Below, one piece after another: positions 21,990 to 31,226 of a stretch of DNA of 64,000 nt (position 1 is its first letter; every line of letters begins with the position of its first letter). The DNA lies in assembly GCF_013184545.1 (NCBI RefSeq), contig NZ_JAAOJA010000002.1, forward strand, positions 186,001 through 250,000, written 5' to 3'. The position numbers were made by a program, and so were the translations under genes. Source of the DNA: Pseudomonas tumuqii (GTDB taxonomy: Bacteria > Pseudomonadota > Gammaproteobacteria > Pseudomonadales > Pseudomonadaceae). Below the pieces are notes generated by a model, which worked only from the letters and a program-made list of their open reading frames with translations, ran no database searches and had not been told where the DNA came from.

Positions 21990-23066
21990 TACCGCTCTCG
22001 TGCGACACGTATGTTCGTGTCGTGCTTGGTCTGGCCACTGCGCCTTGGCACCTGAATTCCTTGCTATCAAGGGGTTTGAAGCCTGAAATGCAGTCAATGC
22101 AGCTGGGCTTTTCCTAGCACTGTACCGTTCACGGATACGTTCTTGTATCTGTAGAGCGGACAAAAAAAATGTGTTCGATTCGGTCCGAAAGGGCGCAGTG
22201 ATCGACACAAATAGAGAGGTAGGTGGCAGTCCAACCTGATTGGATTGTTACTAAATATGTCAAGCCAAGAGGGTGAATCCGCGCCCTTGGGTGCGCTTTC
22301 ATCTTCAAGGCGTTGGCTATTTGAGCCCTTCGCCACCGTCGTGAGACGTGGGAGATGCATTGACCAAGCACGGAACGCAAGTTCCGAATCGCATTGCTCA
22401 GCTCTGCTGGTCCAGGGAGTACCGAGCCTGATGTGTACCCATCAGTTCACTAGATCGGCATGCGTCGGGGGCCAACCCCGGGGTGTGAAGCCCGATTAAC
22501 AATGTCTCCTCTCCATGCGAGAAATGCGCTCCGGTGACGGCGCGCGTGTTATGTCCGAATTGCACGGATGTATGGAGGCTAGTGACCTAACCCGCATGGC
22601 TAACGCATGTGAATCGTCGACAGAACCCTCGTGATAATGAACGGGCCTACGGCAATTATCGGCCCCAGCCAAAACGGCAATGCAGTTGGTCATCACATTG
22701 GGAGTAAGTGATGCGGTGCCATCACAACTGCCGGGGGAAAGACGAAGCCTAAACGGGGAATCGATGCGACTCGGGGAACGTGGCAATCCCGACCACCCGC
22801 CTTGCCAGCAACATCGGCGCGGCAGGCAAACCGCAAGGAGCGCTGATGGGTGTGGGGAATAGGACGATGCAAGAAGCGAATGGCCGCCTGTAATGGGTGG
22901 CATACCGGTTGAAACATTACCGGCAGGGACAACCCTGGCTGACGTGCATCTGGTTTACGAGCGCAACAAGAGCCGCTGATTCCAGCGTAATAACGACCCT
23001 AGGGGTGGATTCTGCCCCTAGGGAAGAGTCCGTCCTGATGGTCTGTAAATACTTCAGGAGGACTGT

Positions 23067-24800
23067 ATGAAAGCGCAACCAGCAACACCGGTTACGCCTG
23101 CGTCCTTCGACGGAGCAATGAACTGGCACGATCTCGATTGGGCCAAGGTTCAGACCTCTGTTCGGAAAACGCAGCTAAAGATTGCGCAGGCAACACGGGA
23201 AGGCGACTGGCGCAGGGTTAAACGCCTGCAACGGATGCTGACCCACTCGTTTCACGGCCGTTGTTTGGCTGTGCGACGAGTGACGGAGAACCGGGGTCGC
23301 AAGACCCCGGGCGTCGACGGAGAAACCTGGGGCTCGCCCCAAGCCAAGCTCCACGCCGTGATGCGTCTGTCGAAAAAACGGGGTTATCGGCCCAGACCGC
23401 TGCGGCGGGTATGGATTCCGAAGCCAGGCAAGCAGGAGAAGCGCCCATTGGGTATCCCGACGATGTTGGATCGGGCCATGCAGGCGCTTTATCTGCAAGC
23501 ACTAGAACCCGTGGTGGAGAGCAACAGTGATCCGAGAAGTTACGGCTTCCGGCCTGACCGCTCGACCGCCGATGCGATGGTGGAGATCTTTCACCTACTG
23601 GCGCCGCAAGTGGCGCCGGTATGGATTCTGGAGGGGGACATCAAGGGGTTCTTCGACAATATCAACCACGAGTGGCTGTGCCGAAATGTCCCGATGGACA
23701 GGGCGGTGCTGCGCAAGTGGTTGAAGGCCGGGGTGATCGACCGGCGACAAATCATGGCCACGGAGGCCGGGACGCCGCAGGGAGGGATCATCTCCCCCTG
23801 CCTGGCAAACGCCACTCTTAATGGTCTGGAAACCTCGCTGAAAGGCCATCTGGCGCAGATGCTGGGAATCAAAAAGGCCAAGAAGACCAAGGTTCAGGTG
23901 GTGCGCTATGCGGATGATTTCGTGATTCTGGCGGACTCGAAAGAGTTGCTGGAAAGCGAGATCAAACCTTGGGTGGAACAATTCCTGTCGGTACGAGGGG
24001 TTGCGCTGTCCCAGGAGAAAACGCAGATCGTATGTATCACCGAAGGCTTCGATTTTCTCGGGTGGAACTTCAGGAAGTACGTGCCGAAATCGCCGTACAG
24101 GAAGGCCAAGCTGTTGATCAAACCCTCGAAGAAGAACGCCTCGGCGTTTTATCGGAAGGTGCGGGAGATCATCAAGAACAGCGGAGCCATGACGCAGGAA
24201 GCGTTGATCGGCCAGCTGAACCCGGTACTGAAGGGGTGGGCGCAATACCACTCCCCGGTCGTGGCAAAGGAAACCTTCAGCAAGCTGGATCATCTGATCC
24301 ATTGGCGACTCTGGAGGTGGGCGAAGCGTAGGCACTCGAAAAAGTCTGCTGGGTGGATCAGGAATAAATACTTCCGATCCGTTGGCGGGCAAAACTGGGT
24401 GTTCGCGCATCCCTACAAGAATGGCAAGGGTGAGAAGAAATTTCGCCGGTTGTACAATTTGGCGGAAACCGCAATCGTGCGCCACAAGCGTCTGTCGGGT
24501 GAGTATCAGCCCTACGACGCGGAGCACGAGCTGAAGTGGGAGGCACTGAGAGTCCAACGGATGCAGCACAAGCTGCGTTATCGGGGGCAGATTCTCAGCA
24601 TCTTTCGCAGGCAGAAGGGCCTCTGTGCCCATTGTGGGCAAGCGATCAGCAAGGAAACCGGCTGGCACGACCACCACGTCATCAGACGAGTGGACGGCGG
24701 TTCGGACATTCTGAGCAATCGCGTGCTGCTTCACCCCAACTGTCATGCGCTGGCCCACAGTCAGCAACTCAAGGTGACTCTTCGATATAGCGGTCTGTAG
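23067..24800 (+). CDS. ltrA: Group II intron-encoded reverse transcriptase/maturase with HNH endonuclease
   Basis: 577 residues, full length. RT motifs run in order: RRVWIPKPGKQEKRPLGIPT, the DIKGFFDNINH catalytic Asp, GTPQGGIISPCLAN, and VRYADDFVILADS with the YADD box at about 280. The maturase (X) domain follows (LNPVLKGWAQYHS). The C-terminal HNH domain is intact: CAHCGQAISKETGWHDHHVIRR ... NRVLLHPNCHALAH. Start ATG 23067 follows TTCAGGAGGACTGT. With RT, maturase and endonuclease parts all unbroken, the element may still be mobile. Confidence 0.96.
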   Translation: MKAQPATPVTPASFDGAMNWHDLDWAKVQTSVRKTQLKIAQATREGDWRRVKRLQRMLTHSFHGRCLAVRRVTENRGRKTPGVDGETWGSPQAKLHAVMRLSKKRGYRPRPLRRVWIPKPGKQEKRPLGIPTMLDRAMQALYLQALEPVVESNSDPRSYGFRPDRSTADAMVEIFHLLAPQVAPVWILEGDIKGFFDNINHEWLCRNVPMDRAVLRKWLKAGVIDRRQIMATEAGTPQGGIISPCLANATLNGLETSLKGHLAQMLGIKKAKKTKVQVVRYADDFVILADSKELLESEIKPWVEQFLSVRGVALSQEKTQIVCITEGFDFLGWNFRKYVPKSPYRKAKLLIKPSKKNASAFYRKVREIIKNSGAMTQEALIGQLNPVLKGWAQYHSPVVAKETFSKLDHLIHWRLWRWAKRRHSKKSAGWIRNKYFRSVGGQNWVFAHPYKNGKGEKKFRRLYNLAETAIVRHKRLSGEYQPYDAEHELKWEALRVQRMQHKLRYRGQILSIFRRQKGLCAHCGQAISKETGWHDHHVIRRVDGGSDILSNRVLLHPNCHALAHSQQLKVTLRYSGL

Positions 24801-24857
24801 TGCTAAGATCGCGCTCCAAAGTTACCGGCCAGCATTAGGCTGGCTTTACGTGAACCT

Positions 24858-24891
24858 GAGCCGTATGCGGTGAAAGCCGCACGTACGGTTC
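24858..24891 (+). ncRNA. Group II intron domain V (catalytic hairpin)
   Basis: 34-nt hairpin GAGCCGTATGCGG-TGAAAG-CCGCACGTACGGTTC with the AGC-like triad near the 5' base, a 2-nt bulge and a GNRA-like loop, the most conserved part of group II introns. Domain VI follows at once. Confidence 0.9.
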
Positions 24892-24955
24892 TTCGGGGGC
24901 CCTGGATCAGTAATGATCTCAGGGCTACCCGACTTTTTCCGGCAGGAGTGGTTGC

Positions 24956-25834
24956 ATGATTGCGGGCAGTATGGTGGCACTGGTCACGCCCATGGATGCG
25001 CAAGGTGGTCTCGATTGGGACAGCCTGAGCAAACTGGTGGATTTCCACCTGCAAGAGGGCACCAACGCCATCGTCGCGGTCGGTACCACCGGCGAGTCGG
25101 CCACGTTGGAAGTGTCCGAACACATCGAAGTAATCCGACGTGTGGTCGATCAGGTCGCCGGCCGCATTCCGGTGATCGCCGGTACGGGTGGCAATTCCAC
25201 GCGCGAATCGGTCGAACTGACGCGCGCCGCCAAGGATGTGGGCGCCGATGCCTGCCTGTTGGTCACGCCTTATTACAATAAGCCGACCCAGGAAGGCTTG
25301 TATCTACACTTCAGGCATATCGCCGAGTCGGTGGCCATTCCGCAGATTCTCTACAACGTGCCGGGGCGCACCGTGTGCGACATGCTGCCGGAAACGGTCG
25401 AGCGTCTGTCGAAGATCGCCAACATCATCGGGATCAAGGAAGCCACCGGCGACCTGCAGCGCGGCCAGGAAGTACTGGATCGGGTGAGCAAGGATTTCCT
25501 GGTGTATTCCGGCGATGACGCTACCGCCGTCGAACTGATGCTGATTGGCGGCAAGGGCAATATCTCGGTGACCGCCAACGTCGCGCCGCGCGCCATGGCC
25601 GAAATGTGCGCCGCCGCCATGGCTGGCGACGCCGTTACTGCGCGCGCCATCAATGATCGTCTGATGCCACTGCACAAGGCGCTGTTTATCGAGTCCAACC
25701 CGATACCGGTGAAATTCGCCCTGCATGAAATGGGCATGATGCCGGACGGTATCCGCTTGCCGCTGACCTGGCTCAGCCCGCGTTGTCATGAACCGCTGCG
25801 TCAGGCCCTGCGCCAGACCGGCGTATTGGTTTAA
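24956..25834 (+). CDS. dapA: 4-hydroxy-tetrahydrodipicolinate synthase
   Basis: 292 residues, the normal size. GTTGESATL near residue 43, YYNKPTQEG (about 106), LYNVPGRT with the catalytic Tyr (about 133) and GIKEATGD with the Schiff-base Lys (about 161) are all in place. It condenses pyruvate with aspartate semialdehyde in lysine and diaminopimelate synthesis, so it is likely essential. Its ribosome binding site (GGCAGGAGTGGTTGC) is intact about 10 bp past the intron 3' end, while its promoter lies beyond the 5' end. Confidence 0.97.
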   Translation: MIAGSMVALVTPMDAQGGLDWDSLSKLVDFHLQEGTNAIVAVGTTGESATLEVSEHIEVIRRVVDQVAGRIPVIAGTGGNSTRESVELTRAAKDVGADACLLVTPYYNKPTQEGLYLHFRHIAESVAIPQILYNVPGRTVCDMLPETVERLSKIANIIGIKEATGDLQRGQEVLDRVSKDFLVYSGDDATAVELMLIGGKGNISVTANVAPRAMAEMCAAAMAGDAVTARAINDRLMPLHKALFIESNPIPVKFALHEMGMMPDGIRLPLTWLSPRCHEPLRQALRQTGVLV

Positions 25835-25851
25835 TCGAGGAAATACTACGC

Positions 25852-26970
25852 ATGAAGCGACTGGGCGGACTCTCCGCACTTGCTCTGATCATCTCCAGCA
25901 CCAGCGGTTGTGGCTGGATCTATGGTGAAGATGGCTATTTCCGCGATCGCGGCAGCGACTACCTCACTGCCCGGCAAACTGCGCCCATGCAGTTGCCGGC
26001 GAACGTTGTATCCAAGCGCCTCGATCCGTTGTTGCCGGTGCCGCCGCAGGTTGCCAGCAGCACGGTCGAGGGTAAATACGAAGTCCCGCGACCGCAGGCG
26101 CTGGCCGTGCGTGCCGATGCCAGCGAGTTCAGCCTGCAGAAAAGCGGCGAGTCGCGTTGGCTGATCGCCCAGCGCGTGCCGGCCGAAGTCTGGCCAGTCG
26201 CCCGTCAATTCTTCGAAGACAACGGCTTCCGGATTGCCGACGAGCGTCCGCAGACCGGCGAATTCGTCACCGAGTGGCAGCGCTTCGATCAGCTCTCCGC
26301 GGCCATGGCGCAGCGTTTGAGCAGTCGTGTGTCGGGCGTGGCGGCAGATGCCGAAACCCGCGTGCGGGTGCGTATCGAGCCAGGCGTGCAACGCAATACC
26401 AGCGAAGTCTTCGTGCTCAGTGCCGAGCGTCCAGCTGGCAGCAGCGCCGATGTGGCCTTCGCCAGCGGTAGCGGCAATGCCAGCCTGGAAGCCGCGCTGC
26501 TCGACGAAATGCTGGTGAGCATGGCGCGCAGTGCCGAGCAGGGCGGTTCCGTATCGCTGCTGGCCGCCCGCGACTTCGATGCGCCGAGCCGCGTCAGCCT
26601 GTCAGAAGACGGTAACGGCAACCCGGTATTGAACCTAGGTGCCGATTTCGATCGCGCCTGGTCCGGTGTCGGTCGCTCCCTGGAAATGGCCGATGTGCGC
26701 ATCGACGACCTCAACCGTAGCCTCGGTGTGTACTACATCAACCTGGCCGAAGGTGCACAGAAGAAGGACGAAGAGCCGGGCTTCTTCGCTGGCCTGTTCG
26801 GTGGCGAGCCGGACAAGGAAGAAATCGATGCGCGTGCCGAGCGTTACCAGGTGCGCCTGACGCCGGTGGGTGACAGCGTCCAGGTCACCGTGGAAAAAGA
26901 CCTGAATACCATTGCCCCGGCCGATGTGGCGCGCCGCATCCTCGGCCTGATCCAGGAAAATCTCGGCTAA
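25852..26970 (+). CDS. bamC: Outer membrane assembly lipoprotein BamC
   Basis: 372 residues. A lipoprotein signal ends in the lipobox-like STSGC (Cys about 20). The unstructured N-terminal stretch and two helix-grip domains of BamC/NlpB follow, here with an acidic insertion before the C-terminal part. It is the lipoprotein partner of the BamABCDE complex that inserts outer-membrane beta-barrel proteins. It starts 17 bp after dapA, as in other gammaproteobacteria, so the two are likely one operon. A terminator follows. Confidence 0.93.
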   Translation: MKRLGGLSALALIISSTSGCGWIYGEDGYFRDRGSDYLTARQTAPMQLPANVVSKRLDPLLPVPPQVASSTVEGKYEVPRPQALAVRADASEFSLQKSGESRWLIAQRVPAEVWPVARQFFEDNGFRIADERPQTGEFVTEWQRFDQLSAAMAQRLSSRVSGVAADAETRVRVRIEPGVQRNTSEVFVLSAERPAGSSADVAFASGSGNASLEAALLDEMLVSMARSAEQGGSVSLLAARDFDAPSRVSLSEDGNGNPVLNLGADFDRAWSGVGRSLEMADVRIDDLNRSLGVYYINLAEGAQKKDEEPGFFAGLFGGEPDKEEIDARAERYQVRLTPVGDSVQVTVEKDLNTIAPADVARRILGLIQENLG

Positions 26971-27000
26971 TCGGCTGTATGCACAGCTGTGATACCAATA

Positions 27001-27033
27001 GGCGAAACCCGGCGGGTTTCGCCTGTTTCGTTT
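27001..27033 (+). terminator. Rho-independent terminator after bamC
   Basis: GGCGAAACCC and GGGTTTCGCC form a 10-bp stem with a 3-nt loop, followed by the T-rich TGTTTCGTTT. Confidence 0.8.
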
Positions 27034-27054
27034 GCTAAAGGCGGAAATCCCGAT

Positions 27055-27924
27055 ATGACCACTCCTGCGACCCTGAGCCTGAAGAAAATCTACTCGGGTA
27101 AAGTCCGCGACCTCTACGAAATCGACGACAAGCGCATGCTGATGGTCGCCACCGACCGTCTCTCGGCGTTCGACGTGATCCTCGCCGAGCCGATTCCGGA
27201 CAAGGGCAAGATCCTCACCGCGATTTCCAACTTCTGGTTCGACAAGCTGGCCGGCCTGGTGCCCAACCACTTCACCGGCGACAAGGTCGAAGATGTGGTG
27301 CCGGCCGCCGAGTTGCCACTGGTGGAAGGCCGCGCAGTAGTCGCCAAGCGCCTCAAGCCGGTTGCCGTGGAAGCCATCGTGCGCGGTTACATCGCCGGCT
27401 CCGGCTGGAAGGAATACCAGAACAGCGGCACCATCTGCGGCATCCAGCTGCCCGCCGGGTTGCAGGAAGCCTCCAAGCTGCCGCAACCGATCTTCACCCC
27501 CTCGACCAAGGCCGCCGTTGGCGACCACGACGAGAACATCTCCTTCGAGCAGTGCGCCGCGATCATCGGTGCCGAACTGGCCGCCCAGGTGCGTGATACC
27601 GCCATCGCCCTGTACAGCGCCGCCGTCGAGTACGCCGCCACCCGCGGCATCATCATCGCCGACACCAAGTTCGAGTTCGGCCTGGACGAAAACGGTACCC
27701 TGACCCTGATGGACGAAGTGCTGACCCCCGACTCCAGCCGCTTCTGGCCGGCCGACAGCTACGTCGAAGGCAAGAACCCGCCGAGCTTCGACAAGCAGTT
27801 CGTGCGTGACTGGCTGGAATCCACCGGCTGGAACAAGGAGCCACCGGCCCCCGCCGTACCGGCCGAGGTCGCGCAGAAGACCGCCGACAAATACCGCGAG
27901 GCGCTGACCCGGCTGACCGCCTGA
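27055..27924 (+). CDS. purC: Phosphoribosylaminoimidazole-succinocarboxamide synthase, long form
   Basis: 289 residues from ATG 27055. SAICAR synthetase signatures are present ([46 protein letters not shown]). It joins CAIR and aspartate in purine synthesis. The protein is about 50 residues longer than the roughly 236-residue PurC known from P. aeruginosa at this locus, and its sequence ([26 protein letters not shown]) is of the longer type found in betaproteobacteria and in yeast Ade1. A gene encoding a metallo-beta-lactamase-fold protein, which stands between bamC and purC in P. aeruginosa, is absent. Confidence 0.93.
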   Translation: MTTPATLSLKKIYSGKVRDLYEIDDKRMLMVATDRLSAFDVILAEPIPDKGKILTAISNFWFDKLAGLVPNHFTGDKVEDVVPAAELPLVEGRAVVAKRLKPVAVEAIVRGYIAGSGWKEYQNSGTICGIQLPAGLQEASKLPQPIFTPSTKAAVGDHDENISFEQCAAIIGAELAAQVRDTAIALYSAAVEYAATRGIIIADTKFEFGLDENGTLTLMDEVLTPDSSRFWPADSYVEGKNPPSFDKQFVRDWLESTGWNKEPPAPAVPAEVAQKTADKYREALTRLTA

Positions 27925-28116
27925 TCGACCGCTGTGCAGCACAACGACTGGGGGAGGAGCGGCTTCAGCCGCGAAGCTCCTGCTCCTCGATAGCGCGCGG
28001 GGCGCTTCCAGGCACGCGCACCCAAGGTGCCAGCGCAAGCATCTGAAAGCATGCGAAAAATTCTACCGATTGGGCTTCGCCAAACGCGCTTGTGCTGCTA
28101 TCATGCGCGCCGCCAC

Positions 28117-28206
28117 GGGAAGATGCCGGAGTGGCCGAACGGGACGGATTCGAAATCCGTTGTGTTAGCGATAGCACCTAGGGTTCAAATCCCTATCTTC
28201 CCGCCA
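28117..28206 (+). tRNA. tRNA-Ser (anticodon CGA)
   Basis: 90-nt class II tRNA. Acceptor stem GGGAAGA/TCTTCCC, discriminator G and encoded CCA. The anticodon stem ACGGA/TCCGT has loop TTCGAAA giving anticodon CGA (reads UCG). A long variable arm follows, as expected for serine, and a GGTTCAAATCC T-arm. A possible -10 TATCAT is at 28099-28104. Confidence 0.97.
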
Positions 28207-28219
28207 TACATGTAACGCT

Positions 28220-28256
28220 AAGCCCCTGACGTCTATAAAGACTTCAGGGGCTTTTG
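28220..28256 (+). terminator. Terminator of tRNA-Ser
   Basis: AAGCCCCTGA pairs with TCAGGGGCTT, extended inward by GTCT/AGAC, followed by TTTTGCGTTT. It starts 14 bp after the tRNA CCA end. Confidence 0.88.
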
Positions 28257-28286
28257 CGTTTCTGGAGTGCCGGCTATGCCAAATCC

Positions 28287-28324
28287 GGCGCCTGCTTACC
28301 TATAGGGCGCCTGTTTACCTATAG
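28287..28324. repeat. Two adjacent 19-bp direct repeats
   Basis: GGCGCCTGCTTACCTATAG at 28287-28305 is followed at once by GGCGCCTGTTTACCTATAG at 28306-28324 (one mismatch). It lies 80 bp downstream of tRNA-Ser and upstream of the LysR gene; function unknown. Confidence 0.85.
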
Positions 28325-28397
28325 CCTGCAGCCAAATTCGGGATGCCGTCGTGCCTGTGTGAAACAGCTATTTAGATGCAGCTAGATGCACGTGAAT

Positions 28398-28413
28398 TGT
28401 GTATTTTTGCACA
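28398..28413 (+). promoter_or_regulatory. Candidate LysR operator at its own gene
   Basis: TGTGTATTTTTGCACA (TGTG-N8-CACA) ends 24 bp before the lysR start. An almost identical sequence, TGTGCGTTTTTGCACG, is upstream of mmsA at 36875-36890. Further GCAC half-motifs flank it. Confidence 0.6.
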
Positions 28414-28437
28414 GGGCTTTTGCACGGGAATCAAGCG

Positions 28438-29331
28438 ATGGACTGGGACAATCTGCGTTACTTCCTCGAGCTGTCGAGGGCGGGCAAGTTGACCGCGGCG
28501 GCTCGTCGTCTGGGGGTCGATCACACCACGGTAGCGCGCCGCGTGCAGGCGCTGGAGAAGAGCCTGGGCCAGCCACTGTTCATTCGCGGTGGTGCCGGCT
28601 ACAGCCTGACGGAGGTTGGCCGGCGCTTGTTGTCGCAGGTGGAGGCGATGGAGAGTGCTTACCTGTCAATCGAGCAGGGTGATGGCGAGGGTGGGGGAGG
28701 AGGTGTTTCCGGCCTGGTGCGCATTGGCGCTACCGAAGGCTATGGGGTTGAACTGCTGGCTGGACAATTGGCGTCCTTGTCCAAGCGCCATCCCAATCTG
28801 GGTCTCGACCTGCTTGCCGTGCCGCGCATGGTGCGTCTCGCGCGGCACGAGGCGGATATCGTGATCACTCTGGAGCGCCCGGAGCGCGGCCCCTACATCA
28901 TCACCAAACTGACCGATTACTGTCTGCGGTTGTACGCCTCGACGGAGTACCTCGACAGCCATCCGCCGATCCACAGCCGCGAGGATCTGCGCCAGCACAC
29001 CTTCGTCAGCTATATCGAGGATCTGCTCTACAGCAAGGAGCTGCATTACCTGGATGAGATCGGCAAACCGCTGCAGATCGCCCTGCGCAGCACCAGTATC
29101 CTGGCCCAGCAGAACGCCGCCATTGCCGGTGCCGGCATCGCCATTCTGCCCAGTTTTTCCGCGCGTAGGGTGCCGCAGCTTCAGGAGATCCTCGCCGATC
29201 AGGTCGAGTTCATCCGCACCTTCTGGATGCTGATGCCGGTGGAAGGCAAGGACCTGGCGCGCATCCGTGTGACCTGGGACTTTCTGCGCGAGATGGCGCA
29301 GCAAAATCAGGATCTGATGATGGGGCGTTAG
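28438..29331 (+). CDS. LysR-family transcriptional regulator, probably of the valine operon
   Basis: 297 residues. The N-terminal winged HTH is clear (DWDNLRYFLELSRAGKLTAAARRLGVDHTTVARRVQALEK), followed by a glycine-rich linker near residue 82 and a LysR substrate-binding domain. It faces the end of the mmsA-etfA operon convergently. Its own promoter and the mmsA promoter share a near-identical TGTG-N8-CACA element, which supports control of both. The inducer could be a valine metabolite, but that is inference. A stem (AGCTGTCTCCTG/CAGGAGACAGCT, 29337-29374) lies just past the stop. Confidence 0.88.
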   Translation: MDWDNLRYFLELSRAGKLTAAARRLGVDHTTVARRVQALEKSLGQPLFIRGGAGYSLTEVGRRLLSQVEAMESAYLSIEQGDGEGGGGGVSGLVRIGATEGYGVELLAGQLASLSKRHPNLGLDLLAVPRMVRLARHEADIVITLERPERGPYIITKLTDYCLRLYASTEYLDSHPPIHSREDLRQHTFVSYIEDLLYSKELHYLDEIGKPLQIALRSTSILAQQNAAIAGAGIAILPSFSARRVPQLQEILADQVEFIRTFWMLMPVEGKDLARIRVTWDFLREMAQQNQDLMMGR

Positions 29332-29417
29332 CAGGCAGCTGTCTCCTGACTGCTGCGGCAGCCAGGAGACAGCTTGGGGTGGATCGGTATTCTGGCGATC
29401 TGCCGCGGGCATCAGAG

Positions 29418-29440
29418 ATCGCCAGCAAGCTGGCTCCGAC
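29418..29440. repeat. Single REP element
   Basis: ATCGCCAGCAAGCTGGCTCC followed by GAC, one base different from the REP arms at 2564-2634. It lies in the gap between lysR and etfA. Confidence 0.8.
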
Positions 29441-29466
29441 AAAGGGCATCGCTTGGCCGGGTGACC

Positions 29467-30408
29467 TTAGAGCAGCTTTTCCAGCTCAGGTACGACCTCG
29501 AACAGATCCGCCACCAGGCCGTAATCGGCCACCTGGAAGATCGGCGCCTCTTCGTCCTTGTTGATCGCGACTATCACCTTGGAGTCCTTCATGCCGGCCA
29601 GGTGCTGGATCGCGCCGGAGATACCGACGGCGATGTACAGCTGCGGCGCGACGATCTTGCCGGTCTGACCGACCTGCATGTCGTTGGGCACGAAATCGGC
29701 GTCGACCGCGGCGCGCGAAGCACCGACTGCCGCGCCGAGCTTGTCGGCCAGGGCGTACAGATGCTTGAAGTTATCGCCGTTCTGCATGCCGCGGCCGCCG
29801 GACACGACGATCTTGGCAGCAGTCAGTTCCGGACGATCGGACTTGGCCAGTTCTTCGCCGACGAACGCCGACTTGCCGGCATCGCCGCCAGCCATCACGG
29901 CTTCAACGGCAGCGCTGCCGCCTTCGGCAGTCACCGGGTCGAAACCGGTGGCACGCACGGTGATGACTTTCACGGCAGCGCTGGACTGCACGGTGGCGAT
30001 GGCGTTACCGGCATAGATCGGTCGCTTGAAGGTATCGGTGCTTTCCACTGCGATGATTTCGGAGATCTGATCGACGTCCAGCGCAGCGGCGACCCGCGGC
30101 AGGATGTTCTTGCCGTTGCTGGTGGCGGCAGCCAATACATGGCTGTAAATCGTGCGCTGCGCGATCACCAGGCTTGCCACTAAAGGGGCGACATTCTCAG
30201 GCAGCTGGTGGGCGAAGGCGGCGTTGTCGGCCACCAGCACCTTGGCCACGCCGGCGACTTTGGCCGCGGCTTCGGCGGCAGCGGCGCAACCGCTACCGGC
30301 CACCAGTAGGTGCACATCACCGCCCATTTTCAGGGCCGCAGCAACGGTATTCAGGGTGGCAGGCGCCAGGGCCGCATTGGTGTGCTCTGCAACAACCAGG
30401 ATAGTCAT
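29467..30408 (-). CDS. etfA: Electron transfer flavoprotein, alpha subunit
   Basis: 313 residues. The C-terminal FAD-binding domain shows [14 protein letters not shown], the [24 protein letters not shown] segment and [23 protein letters not shown]. With EtfB it takes electrons from acyl-CoA dehydrogenases and passes them to ETF-ubiquinone oxidoreductase. The start overlaps the etfB stop (TAATG). It is the last gene of the operon that begins at mmsA; no ETF-QO gene is in the window. Confidence 0.96.
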   Translation of the reverse strand: MTILVVAEHTNAALAPATLNTVAAALKMGGDVHLLVAGSGCAAAAEAAAKVAGVAKVLVADNAAFAHQLPENVAPLVASLVIAQRTIYSHVLAAATSNGKNILPRVAAALDVDQISEIIAVESTDTFKRPIYAGNAIATVQSSAAVKVITVRATGFDPVTAEGGSAAVEAVMAGGDAGKSAFVGEELAKSDRPELTAAKIVVSGGRGMQNGDNFKHLYALADKLGAAVGASRAAVDADFVPNDMQVGQTGKIVAPQLYIAVGISGAIQHLAGMKDSKVIVAINKDEEAPIFQVADYGLVADLFEVVPELEKLL

Positions 30409-31157
30409 TAGATTACCTTCGCTTCGTTCTTCAGTTTCTCGACCAGTTCCGCGACCGACTTGACCTTGATCCCGGCGCTGCGGGTAGCAGGCGCTTCGAC
30501 TTTCAGGGTCTTCACGGTGGAGGTGGTGGCAACGCCCAGGGCTTCAGGGGTGACCACTTCCAGCGGCTTCTTCTTGGCCTTCATGATATTCGGCAGGGAG
30601 GCATAGCGCGGCTCGTTCAAACGCAGGTCGGTGGTGACGATCGCCGGCAGGTTCAATGCCACGGTCTGCAGGCCGCCGTCGACTTCGCGAGTCACGTTGA
30701 CCTTGTCGCCCGCCACTTCCACCTTGGAGGCGAAGGTACCTTGCGCGTAACCGCTCAGGGCGGCGAGCATCTGCCCGGTCTGGTTGTTGTCGCTGTCGAT
30801 CGCTTGTTTGCCGAGGATCACCAGCTGCGGCTGCTCCTTGTCGACCACCGCCTTGAGCAGCTTGGCCACGGCCAGGGAATTCAGCTCGTCATTCGACTCG
30901 ACCAGGATGGCGCGATCGGCGCCCAGGGCCAGCGCGGTACGCAGCTGCTCTTGAGCAGCAGTCGGACCGATCGACACCACGACGATTTCGCTGGCTACGC
31001 CTTTTTCTTTCAGGCGTACCGCTTCTTCCACGGCGATTTCGCAGAAGGGATTCATCGACATCTTGACGTTGGCAAGATCAACGCCGCTGTTGTCCGCCTT
31101 GACGCGAACCTTGACGTTGTAGTCGACCACTCGTTTGATCGCGACCAGAACTCTCAT
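30408..31157 (-). CDS. etfB: Electron transfer flavoprotein, beta subunit
   Basis: 249 residues from ATG 31155-31157 ([20 protein letters not shown]), the standard N-terminus; an in-frame start five codons upstream is less likely. The AMP/NAD-fold half of ETF; the family signature region includes [19 protein letters not shown] and [18 protein letters not shown]. It lies 69 bp downstream of the isobutyryl-CoA dehydrogenase gene, so electron acceptor and dehydrogenase are probably produced together. Confidence 0.95.
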   Translation of the reverse strand: MRVLVAIKRVVDYNVKVRVKADNSGVDLANVKMSMNPFCEIAVEEAVRLKEKGVASEIVVVSIGPTAAQEQLRTALALGADRAILVESNDELNSLAVAKLLKAVVDKEQPQLVILGKQAIDSDNNQTGQMLAALSGYAQGTFASKVEVAGDKVNVTREVDGGLQTVALNLPAIVTTDLRLNEPRYASLPNIMKAKKKPLEVVTPEALGVATTSTVKTLKVEAPATRSAGIKVKSVAELVEKLKNEAKVI

Positions 31158-31226
31158 GGGGCCTCTCTTCATCGAATAAAAAAGCGCAGGCTGCCCAGGT
31201 AAGGGCGTGCCGTGCGCAAAAGGGGA

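Larger units (their letters stand above)
22000..24932 (+). mobile_element. Group II intron inserted in the dapA 5' leader
   Basis: About 2.93 kb of structured, lower-GC DNA. The 5' end matches the GUGCG rule (GTGCGACACG at 22000, directly followed by a hairpin). The upstream non-coding 1.07 kb contains conserved domain-I-like strings such as GGGGAACGTGG. An RT maturase ORF lies at 23067-24800, inside the domain IV position. Domain V is at 24858-24891 and domain VI at about 24893-24932, ending CTACCCGAC. The boundaries are inferred from these rules and are uncertain by a few bases, more at the 3' end. A weak IBS1/EBS1 candidate is CTCTC 21995-21999 with GAGAG 22214-22218. Confidence 0.88.

Noticed and set aside
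24858..24932. Riboswitch (for example lysine) in the dapA leader
   Set aside because: The structure before dapA is group II intron domains V and VI, not a lysine aptamer.
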